Part shown: positions 15,984-24,320 of the stretch, in pieces
Layout of the letters: every line of letters starts with the position of its first letter
Position numbering within the stretch: the stretch's first letter is position 1
From: JAFIHK01 sp041441455
GTDB taxonomy: Bacteria; Bacteroidota; Bacteroidia; Bacteroidales; UBA932
Direction: 5' to 3'
Assembly (NCBI GenBank): GCA_041441455.1
Contig: JASDTB010000102.1
Location: forward strand, 1-43,034
Length of the DNA stretch: 43,034 nucleotides
Made by a program: the position numbers and the translations under genes
The notes under the pieces: model-generated
What the model saw: only the letters and a program-made list of their open reading frames with translations
The model's database searches: none
Told to the model about the DNA's origin: nothing

Positions 15984-16877
15984 ATGAAAAAAAGAGACAT
16001 TACATCACTTCTACTACCTATTCTACTCTTTTCTGCAGCTTCGTGTAGTAAAGATTCCAAAATTGAGACAATCGAGAGTGTTAAATTTTCAGCCTCGTAT
16101 GAGGATGGAGCGCAGACAAAATCTACTGCAGCATTTACAATGTCCAATAAATCTACAATCTACGGTTATACCTCTGGAGCTGTTCTAAGTAGCGCTTCAC
16201 CTATGGCAGGCCTTCCTGTCGAAGCTACAGCAACGGCTGCAGGAATTTTAACCCCAGCATCGTCTGTCTTTCTGCCTAAAGGTCTTTACGATTTCTATTC
16301 TGTCTCACTAAACAACTCTAGTTCACCAGCAATGAACTTCACCTCTGGCACCTCCGATCAACTTTCGAATGGAAACGATTATCTATGGGCTAAAGCAGTA
16401 AATGTAGCAGAGGGTGGTACTGCAAGTTTTAGCTATAAACATAGAGCAGTTTTAGTTCAGGTTAATGTAGCTGCAGGAACAGGTGTTACCAATCTGAGCG
16501 TCCTAGATATCAAAATTGACAAGCCAACGGCAGGAACCTCTTCTAAAATGACTTTAGCTGACGGAATTATTGGATCAGCAACTGCTATTGGGAGTACAGT
16601 GGAGTCAATGGCTGGAAGCGGAAATTCTAGAAGTTCAATAATATTACCACTTTCATCTCTGCCTCTTAAAGTTGAAATCTATGTAAATGCTACAATCGGA
16701 GGAAATAATGTGACAAATAAAAAATACAGTGCCACAATACCTGCGCAACAATATAGCGGCGGAACTAAATACTCTGTAAATTTTACCATCTCTGCATCTG
16801 CTCTTACATTCACCGGAGCACAAATCGAAGATTGGACATCTTCAACTATAACCCCTCCTCCTATAACTGAAAATTAA
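15984..16877 (+). CDS. Fimbrillin-like lipoprotein 2 (Mfa_like_1 type)
   Basis: A 297-residue predicted lipoprotein with signal peptide ending at Cys21 (FSAASC). Landmarks are YGYTSG near residue 60, FLPKGLYDFYSVS, LSNGNDYLWAKAV, FSYKHRAVLVQVNVAAGTGVT, AGSGNSRSSIILPLSSLPL and the ending FTGAQIEDW followed by a Pro/Thr-rich tail. The same landmarks recur in the next protein, so the two are clear paralogues. It is rich in Ser, Thr and Ala with few charged residues, as expected of a major pilin. Mature fimbrillins of this superfamily polymerise by strand exchange after proteolytic trimming at Arg/Lys; a Lys47 in the QTKSTA segment could serve, which is inference. Confidence 0.8.
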   Translation: MKKRDITSLLLPILLFSAASCSKDSKIETIESVKFSASYEDGAQTKSTAAFTMSNKSTIYGYTSGAVLSSASPMAGLPVEATATAAGILTPASSVFLPKGLYDFYSVSLNNSSSPAMNFTSGTSDQLSNGNDYLWAKAVNVAEGGTASFSYKHRAVLVQVNVAAGTGVTNLSVLDIKIDKPTAGTSSKMTLADGIIGSATAIGSTVESMAGSGNSRSSIILPLSSLPLKVEIYVNATIGGNNVTNKKYSATIPAQQYSGGTKYSVNFTISASALTFTGAQIEDWTSSTITPPPITEN

Positions 16878-16883
16878 TCACTT

Positions 16884-17786
16884 ATGAAACAGTTTTTATT
16901 CTTTATGATTGTAGCTCTATTTACCTCATGTGGAAATTTAGAGTGTGACATCTGCGATGAAAAGCAGACAACTGGCTACTGTGTAACATTTAATGGATCA
17001 GTTGGAATCCAGACAAAATCTGGCAGTTATTTTAATGAAGGGATCAAAGGATTCGTATATGCCTATGGGTCAGGAGACAATCCACTATCATCAAAATCAT
17101 ATCCAGGTACTCCAATCGTTACAATATCCGATGATGGAGGGAATCTATTCAATGAAACCAATCTATTTATGCCAAAAGGAGAGTATGATTTCTATTCTAT
17201 ATCTGAAAATAAGACAAATGTCCCAACTATTCAATTTACCGACGGCATCTCTGGCTCCTTGCGGAATGGAATCGACTATATGTGGGCGAAAAAGAGCGAA
17301 AACATTGTCCAAAATACAGCTGTTGCATTTTTATTCGAACACAAAGCAGCATGCATCTCTATCAATGTAAAAGAGGGAACTGGTGTTACTGGAATAGCTC
17401 TAAAAAGTATAAAAATTGCCCTTCCAGATAGCACCCTATCAGTAATGACTTTAGGAACAGGCGAGATCGTTAAATCAAAATCAATTTCATCTCAACTGAA
17501 AGAGATTAAAATAACTGGATTAAGTTCAAGTGCAGTGATACTTCCTTTAGAAGAGTCAATTAATCTACCATTTGAAATAATTGCTGACGTAAAAATAGGT
17601 ACTGAGATTTTTACCAGTAGAAAATATACTGGCGTTCTAAAATCTCCTGCTACCGGATTTTCAGGAGGTACAATTTATAAATATTCAGCTACAGTCAACG
17701 CCTCTTCGATATCCTTTACAAATGCAGTAATAGAAGATTGGAAACAAATTGACATTGGAAACACCGAAATCTCAGAGCAACGATGA
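16884..17786 (+). CDS. Fimbrillin-like lipoprotein 3 (Mfa_like_1 type)
   Basis: A 300-residue predicted lipoprotein, signal peptide ending at Cys16 (LFTSC). It follows the previous gene by 6 nt. Shared segments with fimbrillin 2 include FMPKGEYDFYSIS, LRNGIDYMWAKK, FEHKAACISINVKEGTGVTG, MTLGTGEI, SSAVILPLEE and FTNAVIEDWKQ. It opens with two extra Cys pairs (CGNLECDICDEK), unusual among the paralogues and possibly disulphide-forming or metal-binding. The AGSGN(S/T)RS motif is replaced by ITGLSSS. The stop overlaps the ATG of the DUF3575 gene (ATGA). It may be a minor or adaptor subunit; its role is not known. Confidence 0.8.
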   Translation: MKQFLFFMIVALFTSCGNLECDICDEKQTTGYCVTFNGSVGIQTKSGSYFNEGIKGFVYAYGSGDNPLSSKSYPGTPIVTISDDGGNLFNETNLFMPKGEYDFYSISENKTNVPTIQFTDGISGSLRNGIDYMWAKKSENIVQNTAVAFLFEHKAACISINVKEGTGVTGIALKSIKIALPDSTLSVMTLGTGEIVKSKSISSQLKEIKITGLSSSAVILPLEESINLPFEIIADVKIGTEIFTSRKYTGVLKSPATGFSGGTIYKYSATVNASSISFTNAVIEDWKQIDIGNTEISEQR

Positions 17787-18328
17787 AGATTCGTCTAATC
17801 ATACTGATAGTGTTGATTCAAACATCGCTCCCTTTTAGTAAGATCAAAGCCGACTCCAAATTGGGGGTCGGCCTAAACCTTGCTGGCCTTGCCATTGGAA
17901 ACGTCAATATCGAAGGGGCGATACCTCTTTCAAGGCATCTCTCTCTCCATCTTCCACTTTCGTGGAATCCAATTAGAATCTCCGATAAAGTCTCATTCAG
18001 ACATTTCGCATTTCAACCTGGAGTTAGGTATTGGCCATGGCATGTACAATCAGGATACTTTGTCTCTATCAACTATCTATTTATAAAATACAACACAACA
18101 TGGAACAAGTTACGTCATCAAGGATCTGGAAATGGAATCTCTTTTAGTGGAGGATACTCTTTTATGCTGTCGAAGAGATTCAATTTAGACATTGAAACAG
18201 GTATTGGAGCATTACTTACAAAATATGATAGCTACGAATCAAATAGATGCGGAGAGTATCTAGGTTCTTATACAAAAACGGTCTTTGCTCCATTAAAATT
18301 TAAAATTTCAATTATTTATATTTTATAG
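17783..18328 (+). CDS. DUF3575-type small outer-membrane barrel protein
   Basis: A 181-residue protein with a signal peptide (cleavage near residue 24, KIKADS) and alternating hydrophobic strands typical of an 8-strand outer-membrane barrel: LGVGLNLAGLAIGNVNIEGAIPLSRHLSLHLPLSW, then FQPGVRYW and FLLSK-like segments, ending in aromatic KISIIYIL. This pattern fits DUF3575, a family that commonly sits in Bacteroidales fimbrial loci beside an OmpA-like protein. It probably works with the next gene product in the outer membrane as part of pilus export or anchoring; no function is proven for the family. The ATG overlaps the preceding stop and the next gene starts 2 nt after its own stop. Confidence 0.78.
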   Translation: MKIRLIILIVLIQTSLPFSKIKADSKLGVGLNLAGLAIGNVNIEGAIPLSRHLSLHLPLSWNPIRISDKVSFRHFAFQPGVRYWPWHVQSGYFVSINYLFIKYNTTWNKLRHQGSGNGISFSGGYSFMLSKRFNLDIETGIGALLTKYDSYESNRCGEYLGSYTKTVFAPLKFKISIIYIL

Positions 18329-18330
18329 CC

Positions 18331-20211
18331 ATGTACAAATCCTCTTATATTTTACTCTTTATCAGCGCAATACTACTCAACTCCTGTGCAAACGATTTTA
18401 ACAGGATTCGAAATAGTGACTCACGAATCGCTATCTCTCATGTTGATAAAATTCGCAAGGAGGGCTATACTGCAAAGGAGAGTAGAGGATGGAACCTCTC
18501 AACTAAAGACTCTTTAGGTAAGAGTCTCCATTTTAGTGAGGCAGTTTTTGATAAAGAGAGTGGAAAAATGATTGCTAGCAGAAAACTAACAGAAATCGTG
18601 GTCACATCTCGCTCTAGCAATATCAGCGAAAGGGATGGAATGATTAATATTGATTTTGTTATAAATGTTCCTAAAGAGCTTATATCAGATAGACTACAGC
18701 TTACTATTGAACCAACAATTACCGAAGAGCTAAACTTTAAGGAGCTTGAAAAAATCCTGATTAGCGGAAAACAGTTCAAATACCTACAAATCAGAGGATA
18801 CAGAAAATTTGAAAACTATATAAAAAGTATCATTCCCGATGATGCAGACTATTTTACAATCTATACTGAGTTAAATAACCTTACTATCTTTCTTCAAAGA
18901 CATCTTCCAGAATCTAGAATGCTTGATGGGTGTTTTGACGATAGTCTTACCACTGAGAATGGAATCAAGGAGCGTGAGATTCTCGATCACTATGTCAAAA
19001 AATGGCTAGTAGACAGAAATGAAGAGAAAAAAGCAAAACGGGAGAAAATGTATAGAAAGTATGTTAAAGTTCCCATGTCAAATTCAGCAAGACTAGATTC
19101 TGTCGTTCCAAAAGGTGAGTCATTTGAGTTTTACTATAAACAACAACTTCCTGCACAGCGAAATAGCAAGAAAATTAGACTGTTTACAAAATATTCATTG
19201 ACCGATTCTTATGGAATGGTCTCTAATCTTGGTTGTTCAGATACTCTTTCATACAGTATCTCTAGCCTTACCGCTTTTATTGATACAAGCTCTGTCTTCA
19301 CAAAAAGAGTAATTAGCAGACGCGACACAAGATCATTCATCTCTAGGATAAAATTTAAACCTGGCGATTACAGACTAATCGACACTATCTTCGATAATAC
19401 TCGAGAGATTCAAAATATTCATTCATTTGCCAATCTAATTCTCTGCGATACAACGATTTTACCAGAAAAATTGGTCATAACCGCAAGCGGATCACCAGAA
19501 GGAAGCCTACTTTTGAATAAGCGTCTCTCTCTTTCGAGAGGGAGATCCATTGCAGACTATTTATTTAAAATTTCGAACGGCAAAATTTCAAAACAAAACA
19601 TTGTAATTAAAGACCTTGCAGAAGATTGGGAGTCACTTAGGTCGTCTATCTGCAATGACTCACTTCTTATCAATAAAGAAAAAATTCTTAGCTGTTTTTC
19701 AAACAATGATTTAGATCTTAGAGAGCACACATTAAAACAAATCAAGCCCGACTATCATGAGCTCTTATTCCGCCATTTTCCTAATCTAAGAAAAGCAACA
19801 ATAGAATTTAATGTTATAAAAAAACAGATGACTAAAGATACTATTCATACGAAGGAGATTGACACTCTCTACATGCGTGGAGTTGAATATTTAAAATCTA
19901 AAGACTATAAAAATGCTTCAAAAATTTTATTCTCCTACAGAGACCGAAATGCTGCATTAGCTCTATTATCAGAGGGGAATCCAATTGCAGCGGAGGGAAT
20001 TCTTAGGGAACTGATCACTAAAAAGGGAGATGCTACAAGCTACTATATGCTATCAATGATTAAATCTAGAAAAGGGGAAGAGGAAGAGGCAGTTCGTCTA
20101 TATAAACATTCTACCGAATTAGATCGATCATTTATCTACAGAGGGTACCTTGATCCAGAGATCTACCCTTTGATTCAAAAATATAACTTAAACAAAGAAC
20201 TATTCGATTAA
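18331..20211 (+). CDS. Fimbrial-locus lipoprotein with OmpA-like and TPR-like regions
   Basis: A 626-residue predicted lipoprotein (Cys19 in LLNSC). Residues about 90-330 are a beta-rich region resembling DUF3868-type domains of fimbrial loci (FVINVPKELISDRLQLTIEPTI), interrupted by a charged helical stretch (VDRNEEKKAKREKMYRK). Residues about 370-510 resemble an OmpA C-terminal peptidoglycan-binding domain, with ITASGSPEGSLLLNKRLSLSRGRSIADYL. The last 100 residues look like TPR-type helical repeats (GVEYLKSKDYKNASKILFSY, SYYMLSMIKSRKGEEEEAVRLYKHS). The likely job is to tether the fimbrial base to the wall and assist assembly. Assignment of the domains is by eye, and the family name is the least certain part. 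Confidence 0.65.
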   Translation: MYKSSYILLFISAILLNSCANDFNRIRNSDSRIAISHVDKIRKEGYTAKESRGWNLSTKDSLGKSLHFSEAVFDKESGKMIASRKLTEIVVTSRSSNISERDGMINIDFVINVPKELISDRLQLTIEPTITEELNFKELEKILISGKQFKYLQIRGYRKFENYIKSIIPDDADYFTIYTELNNLTIFLQRHLPESRMLDGCFDDSLTTENGIKEREILDHYVKKWLVDRNEEKKAKREKMYRKYVKVPMSNSARLDSVVPKGESFEFYYKQQLPAQRNSKKIRLFTKYSLTDSYGMVSNLGCSDTLSYSISSLTAFIDTSSVFTKRVISRRDTRSFISRIKFKPGDYRLIDTIFDNTREIQNIHSFANLILCDTTILPEKLVITASGSPEGSLLLNKRLSLSRGRSIADYLFKISNGKISKQNIVIKDLAEDWESLRSSICNDSLLINKEKILSCFSNNDLDLREHTLKQIKPDYHELLFRHFPNLRKATIEFNVIKKQMTKDTIHTKEIDTLYMRGVEYLKSKDYKNASKILFSYRDRNAALALLSEGNPIAAEGILRELITKKGDATSYYMLSMIKSRKGEEEEAVRLYKHSTELDRSFIYRGYLDPEIYPLIQKYNLNKELFD

Positions 20212-20212
20212 T

Positions 20213-21796
20213 ATGAAAACTCATAAATCAGCTTTTGCATCAAAATTCATATTGTTTGCATTTGCACTTCTACTAATATCTTGCACAAAGGAGCCATCGG
20301 CAACAAACTCCAACACAAATAATGGTGTAGAGATAACAATTACTCCGCATATGGCAGCCGAAACACTTTTCAATGTAAAATCAACAACTGAAAACATAAT
20401 TGATAACCTACTTTGTGCAATCTACAATTCCGAAGGCCGACTAATTTCATTCCACAATCTATCCACCACATCACCAACTACATCAATATCAACAACTACT
20501 GGCTTTAAAACAGTAGTTATTTTAGGCAACTCAAAACTTATTGATTTATCCATTTTTAACACCATCAACAAGATTCGGTTATGGAAGATTGACAGAAGTA
20601 AAATCTCAGAAAACAGGCAACCACTTTATGGTGAGATCTCAGCAGAGATTACAAAAGGGGTTAATCTAGATATTAAACTAAAGAGATTGACTGCAAAAAT
20701 CTCTTTTGCTGTTGATTTAAGCGAATTAAACAGTGATATAGAATTGACTTTTAACGAGATCACTCTTAAACAGATCCCAGAATACTGCTCTCTTGGAGGT
20801 CCCAATCAACCACTAATTTCGGAGATTAGTTCATCTTCAATATCCAAATCCCTTATTGGAGTTGATTTGCAACATAACGACCAAACCTCACTCTACATCT
20901 TTGAGAACATGCAAGGATGTTCGGGGCAAGTGATTGGTCAGAGTAACAAGTCTCCAGAACAAGGAAAAGAGAATCTGTGTACTTATCTCGAAGTTAACGC
21001 TTCATATAAAAGCAGTCAAAAAAGCGGACAGGTTAAATATCGTTACTGGCTTGGAAAGAACATAACAGATGATTTCAACCTCGAAAGGAACTCTTGGTAC
21101 AAAGTTACGCTTAAACTAAAAGGTACAGCAATTGAAGAGGCAGGCTGGCGTGTCGACAAGCAAGAGCTTTACGACCTATCTGTTCCTGTAAGCGGAATCG
21201 TGCTAAATAAGAGTAGTGACGAGGCTATTTTAGGATCAAAGCTAACTTTAACTGCAACAGTATTACCATCTAATGCCTCAGACAAAACTATTGTTTGGAG
21301 TTGCTCCGATAATACAATTGCGACAATAAACCAAAGTGGAGAGATAACAACTCTCAAAGAGGGACAAGTTAAACTTATTGCAACGACCAATAGTGGCGGA
21401 TACAAAGCTGAGTGCACATTGAATGTGATCAAAGAGATTGGGCTTTTCTTTAATGTTGAGAGAAAAATCACACTGAGTTCGGGAGTGATTGAGCAGCAGA
21501 CAGAGACTATCAAACTCTGTACATCAATCTCACCAGCCACTCCAATTTCAGCCTCCTACTCTATTCAAGCACCTCATGACGACGCTGGAACAGGAATCTT
21601 ACACACTGGCATAACAACTATCAACCCAGGTTTTCTTACCTCCAATATCGACATCATTCATATAACTTCGGGTAACCCAGATATCCCATATTCCGAAGTT
21701 TCAATTACCAATATCTCTAACGCGAATAGTAGTTATGTTCGGTATGTCTATACTCCAACTAAAAACATTTTCACAAAAACATTTATTCAGAATTAA
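20213..21796 (+). CDS. FimA-like fimbrial lipoprotein with a BIG2 (Ig-like) domain
   Basis: A 527-residue predicted lipoprotein (Cys24 in LLISC), last gene of the operon, starting 1 nt after the preceding stop. Residues about 40-325 resemble FimA/Mfa1-type fimbrillins (LWKIDRSK, VNLDIKLKRLTAKISFAVDL, FNLERNSWYKVTLKLKG). Residues about 327-405 form a bacterial Ig-like group 2 domain (VSGIVLNKSS, LTATVLPSNASDKTIVWSCSD, ATINQSGEITTLKEGQVKLIATT). A further beta-rich domain of about 120 residues follows. It is longer than the other subunits and multi-domain, which suits a tip adhesin, but that is inference. A hairpin follows the stop by a few bases. Confidence 0.75.
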   Translation: MKTHKSAFASKFILFAFALLLISCTKEPSATNSNTNNGVEITITPHMAAETLFNVKSTTENIIDNLLCAIYNSEGRLISFHNLSTTSPTTSISTTTGFKTVVILGNSKLIDLSIFNTINKIRLWKIDRSKISENRQPLYGEISAEITKGVNLDIKLKRLTAKISFAVDLSELNSDIELTFNEITLKQIPEYCSLGGPNQPLISEISSSSISKSLIGVDLQHNDQTSLYIFENMQGCSGQVIGQSNKSPEQGKENLCTYLEVNASYKSSQKSGQVKYRYWLGKNITDDFNLERNSWYKVTLKLKGTAIEEAGWRVDKQELYDLSVPVSGIVLNKSSDEAILGSKLTLTATVLPSNASDKTIVWSCSDNTIATINQSGEITTLKEGQVKLIATTNSGGYKAECTLNVIKEIGLFFNVERKITLSSGVIEQQTETIKLCTSISPATPISASYSIQAPHDDAGTGILHTGITTINPGFLTSNIDIIHITSGNPDIPYSEVSITNISNANSSYVRYVYTPTKNIFTKTFIQN

Positions 21797-21800
21797 AAAA

Positions 21801-21831
21801 CAAGAGGTTGCCCAATACGGACAACCTCTTG
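21801..21831. terminator. Bidirectional hairpin between fimbrial operon and ferredoxin
   Basis: A 10-bp perfect stem CAAGAGGTTG/CAACCTCTTG with an 11-nt loop. Six A at 21795-21800 become a U-run for minus-strand (ferredoxin) transcripts, so termination is best in that direction. The fimbrial side has only a weak T tract. Confidence 0.75.
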
Positions 21832-21851
21832 CTTTATGTTGCTAATACAGA

Positions 21852-22019
21852 TTACGCCTGGCTGATAGCACCTACAGGACAAACATCTGCACATGTTCCG
21901 CAATCAGAACATACGTTAGGATCAATTTTGTAGATATCGCCTGGAGAGATAGCTTCTACAGGACACTCGTCAATGCAAGTACCGCAAGCAGTACAGTCTT
22001 CTGAAATTTTGTAAGCCAT
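21852..22019 (-). CDS. 2[4Fe-4S] bacterial-type ferredoxin
   Basis: A 55-residue protein with two complete CxxCxxCxxxCP motifs: Cys9, 12, 15, 19 and Cys37, 40, 43, 47. The two halves are internally similar, as in clostridial ferredoxins. It carries electrons at low potential in the cytoplasm, for example with pyruvate:ferredoxin oxidoreductase or radical SAM enzymes, and indicates anaerobic or low-oxygen metabolism. It is monocistronic, with a consensus promoter 31 nt upstream of the ATG and a terminator 20 nt after the stop, fitting high expression. Confidence 0.96.
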   Translation of the reverse strand: MAYKISEDCTACGTCIDECPVEAISPGDIYKIDPNVCSDCGTCADVCPVGAISQA

Positions 22020-22050
22020 TACTTTTGTTTTTTAATTGGTTTAATTGTGG

Positions 22051-22082
22051 CAAAGATAAAAAATAGGTTGGAATAGAACAAA
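22051..22082 (-). promoter_or_regulatory. Promoter of the ferredoxin gene
   Basis: On the minus strand TTTG (22079-22082), 20 nt, TATCTTTG (22051-22058). Predicted start near 22047, leader about 28 nt. It is back-to-back with the plus-strand promoter at 22092. Confidence 0.72.
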
Positions 22083-22091
22083 TACAAATTG

Positions 22092-22099
22092 TATCTTTG
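22092..22099 (+). promoter_or_regulatory. -7 box of the DUF1573-meaB-transporter operon
   Basis: TATCTTTG with TTGG (22068-22071) 20 nt upstream as a partial -33 element. Predicted leader about 27 nt. The -33 regions of this and the ferredoxin promoter interleave. Confidence 0.6.
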
Positions 22100-22129
22100 T
22101 AATTCAGTTTCAAAAAAATATTTTCTGTT

Positions 22130-23221
22130 ATGAAATGTAAATCAGTAATATCTGCAATATTAATTTATTTTGGGTTTGCATGTCAGATTTCTGCCCAAGC
22201 AGTCAACTCCAATTTCATTCCCGTAGAATTCAACAAATTAGTTCATGATTTTGGTGACATCCAGCTTAATTCAGGTAAACACACATACACGTTTACCTTT
22301 AAAAATATCAGTAAAGAGCCTGTTCTAATTCAGACGGTAATCTCTTCGTGTGGTTGTACATCTCCAGTTTGGACAAAAAATCCAATCAAACCAGGAAGTA
22401 GTGGAAAGATTGAAGTTACCTATCTAAATGATCAGGGGCCATATCCTTTCGACAAATCCTTAACAGTCTATATCACCAACTCCAACAAGCCTATTGTATT
22501 GAGAATCAAAGGCGTTGTTCACGACAAACCAAAGAGTGTAAAACAATTATTTCCAGAATCAATTGGAGCTGCAGGTTTTCGTAAACTAAACTTCAATATT
22601 GGACAAATAGCGCAAGGATCTTCAAAAGTTGATATCACAGAAGTTGCAAACCTTTCATCACGTCCTGCTTCAATCGGTTTCACAAATATCACTCCTGGTC
22701 TCAAAATCTCAGTTACCCCTCAAAAAGTTGCTCCAGGCAAAACTGCCGAAGTTAGAGTAGAGATCGACACAAAAGGGAGTAAAAATTGGGGGCAGACCAT
22801 TTATTCTGCAGAAATAACAGTTGACGGTCAAGTTCAAAAAGGGAAAAAATTGATCATTGAAGCAAGTATACGCGACAATTTTGCAGCTTTATCAAAAGAG
22901 CAAATAGATAACGCACCGCTGCCAATGGCTACATTTAGCACATATGACTTTGATTTTAAGAAAAAGGGTGAAAAAATCATTTGTGACTTTGAAATCAAAA
23001 ACTTAGGCAGACGCGACTTATTAATTTATAAAGTTGATTACAGCGAAAAAGGCATTAGTGCAAAATACCCATCTACAATAAAACCCGGAGCAAATGGCAA
23101 GATTTCAGTTGTTGTTGATTCAACAGGCGACGTCGGAGAGAAGGCCTATATCTTGACGCTTATTACAAATTCACCAGCCAGACCAGCAATGAATCTTGTT
23201 TTATCGGGAATAATTAAATAG
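22130..23221 (+). CDS. DUF1573 domain protein (exported)
   Basis: A 363-residue exported protein. The signal peptide ends near SAQA (residue 24). The DUF1573 signature follows at about 33-120: FNKLVHDFGDIQLNSGKHTYTFTFKNIS, then the Cys motif SSCGCTSPVW and IKPGSSGKIEVTY. Two more Ig/ASH-like beta-sandwich repeats follow (about 150-245 and 265-362), the last with YDFDFKKKGEKIICDFEIKN and ending in VLSGIIK. The family is abundant in Bacteroidota envelopes, but its function is unknown. It is first in a unit with meaB (8 nt gap) and the metal transporter (5 nt gap). Confidence 0.85.
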   Translation: MKCKSVISAILIYFGFACQISAQAVNSNFIPVEFNKLVHDFGDIQLNSGKHTYTFTFKNISKEPVLIQTVISSCGCTSPVWTKNPIKPGSSGKIEVTYLNDQGPYPFDKSLTVYITNSNKPIVLRIKGVVHDKPKSVKQLFPESIGAAGFRKLNFNIGQIAQGSSKVDITEVANLSSRPASIGFTNITPGLKISVTPQKVAPGKTAEVRVEIDTKGSKNWGQTIYSAEITVDGQVQKGKKLIIEASIRDNFAALSKEQIDNAPLPMATFSTYDFDFKKKGEKIICDFEIKNLGRRDLLIYKVDYSEKGISAKYPSTIKPGANGKISVVVDSTGDVGEKAYILTLITNSPARPAMNLVLSGIIK

Positions 23222-23229
23222 TAAAAATC

Positions 23230-24315
23230 ATGATTGACAGTTCAAAAGATAGCGCATTGATAGTGAATGAGGGAATTGAACAACCTCCAATAGTGAATCC
23301 ATACATTACTAATTTTTTCAAAAAAAATAGAGTTAAAGAGTTTTCCGTGGCAGAATATGTTGACGGCATACTTGCAGGCAACAGAACCATATTAAGCCAA
23401 GCTATTACCCTGATAGAGAGCTCAAGAAGCGATCACAGAGCAATGGCTCAAAAGGTAATAGAGGCATGTATTCCTTATGGAGTTCGCTCAAAAAGAATAG
23501 GAATTACAGGTGTTCCAGGTGCTGGAAAAAGTACATTTATCGAAGCCTTTGGAGGATTGATAACAACAACAGGCCACAAGCTTGCTGTACTTGCGATTGA
23601 TCCAAGTAGCGAAAAGAGCAAAGGGTCAATTCTTGGAGATAAAACAAGAATGGAGACTCTTTGTAACGATCCTAATGCATTCATCCGACCAAGCCCGAGT
23701 GCAGGGTCGTTAGGAGGCGTTGCCAGAAAGACCAGAGAGAGTATCGTTCTTTGCGAAGCTGCCGGTTTCGACTACATCTTTGTTGAGACTGTTGGTGTCG
23801 GTCAGTCGGAGACAGCTGTTCACTCAATGACAGACTTCTTCCTGCTACTAATGTTATCAGGTGCTGGCGATGAACTTCAAGGCATAAAAAGAGGTATCAT
23901 GGAGATGTCCGACCTAATAGCAATTACAAAGGCAGACGGAACAAATGTCGACAAAGCCACTTTAGCACAAGCACTTTATACAAACGCACTGCATCTATTT
24001 CCTCCTACTGACTCAACTTGGGTGCCAACAGCAATGACATCTTCTGCAGTCACAAGACATGGATTAAAAGAGATTTTAGATAAAATTGAAGAGTACTTCA
24101 CTCTTGTTCAAGGCAATGGCTATTATGAACATAAAAGAAGAGAGCAAGCTCGCTTTTGGATGTACGAAACAATCAACGAAGAGCTAAAGAACAAATTTTA
24201 TGATAATCCGTTAATACAAGATATTCTTCCGGAATACGAAAAGAAAGTACTTAATGGCGAGAAAGGCTCGTTCATTGCTGCCGGCGAATTGATTAACAAA
24301 TTCAACAACTTATAG
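23230..24315 (+). CDS. meaB: Methylmalonyl-CoA mutase-associated GTPase MeaB
   Basis: A 361-residue G3E-type P-loop GTPase (also called ArgK). Walker A is GVPGAGKS at 94-101; later motifs include AIDPSSEKSKGSILGDKTRME, ETVGVGQSE and the ITKADG base-recognition motif. A C-terminal dimerisation arm spans about 290-360. MeaB protects and reloads adenosylcobalamin-dependent methylmalonyl-CoA mutase, part of propionate/succinate metabolism. The mutase genes (mutA/mutB) are not in this window. Cotranscription with a DUF1573 protein and a metal transporter is not an obvious functional link. Confidence 0.94.
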   Translation: MIDSSKDSALIVNEGIEQPPIVNPYITNFFKKNRVKEFSVAEYVDGILAGNRTILSQAITLIESSRSDHRAMAQKVIEACIPYGVRSKRIGITGVPGAGKSTFIEAFGGLITTTGHKLAVLAIDPSSEKSKGSILGDKTRMETLCNDPNAFIRPSPSAGSLGGVARKTRESIVLCEAAGFDYIFVETVGVGQSETAVHSMTDFFLLLMLSGAGDELQGIKRGIMEMSDLIAITKADGTNVDKATLAQALYTNALHLFPPTDSTWVPTAMTSSAVTRHGLKEILDKIEEYFTLVQGNGYYEHKRREQARFWMYETINEELKNKFYDNPLIQDILPEYEKKVLNGEKGSFIAAGELINKFNNL

Positions 24316-24320
24316 AAAAT

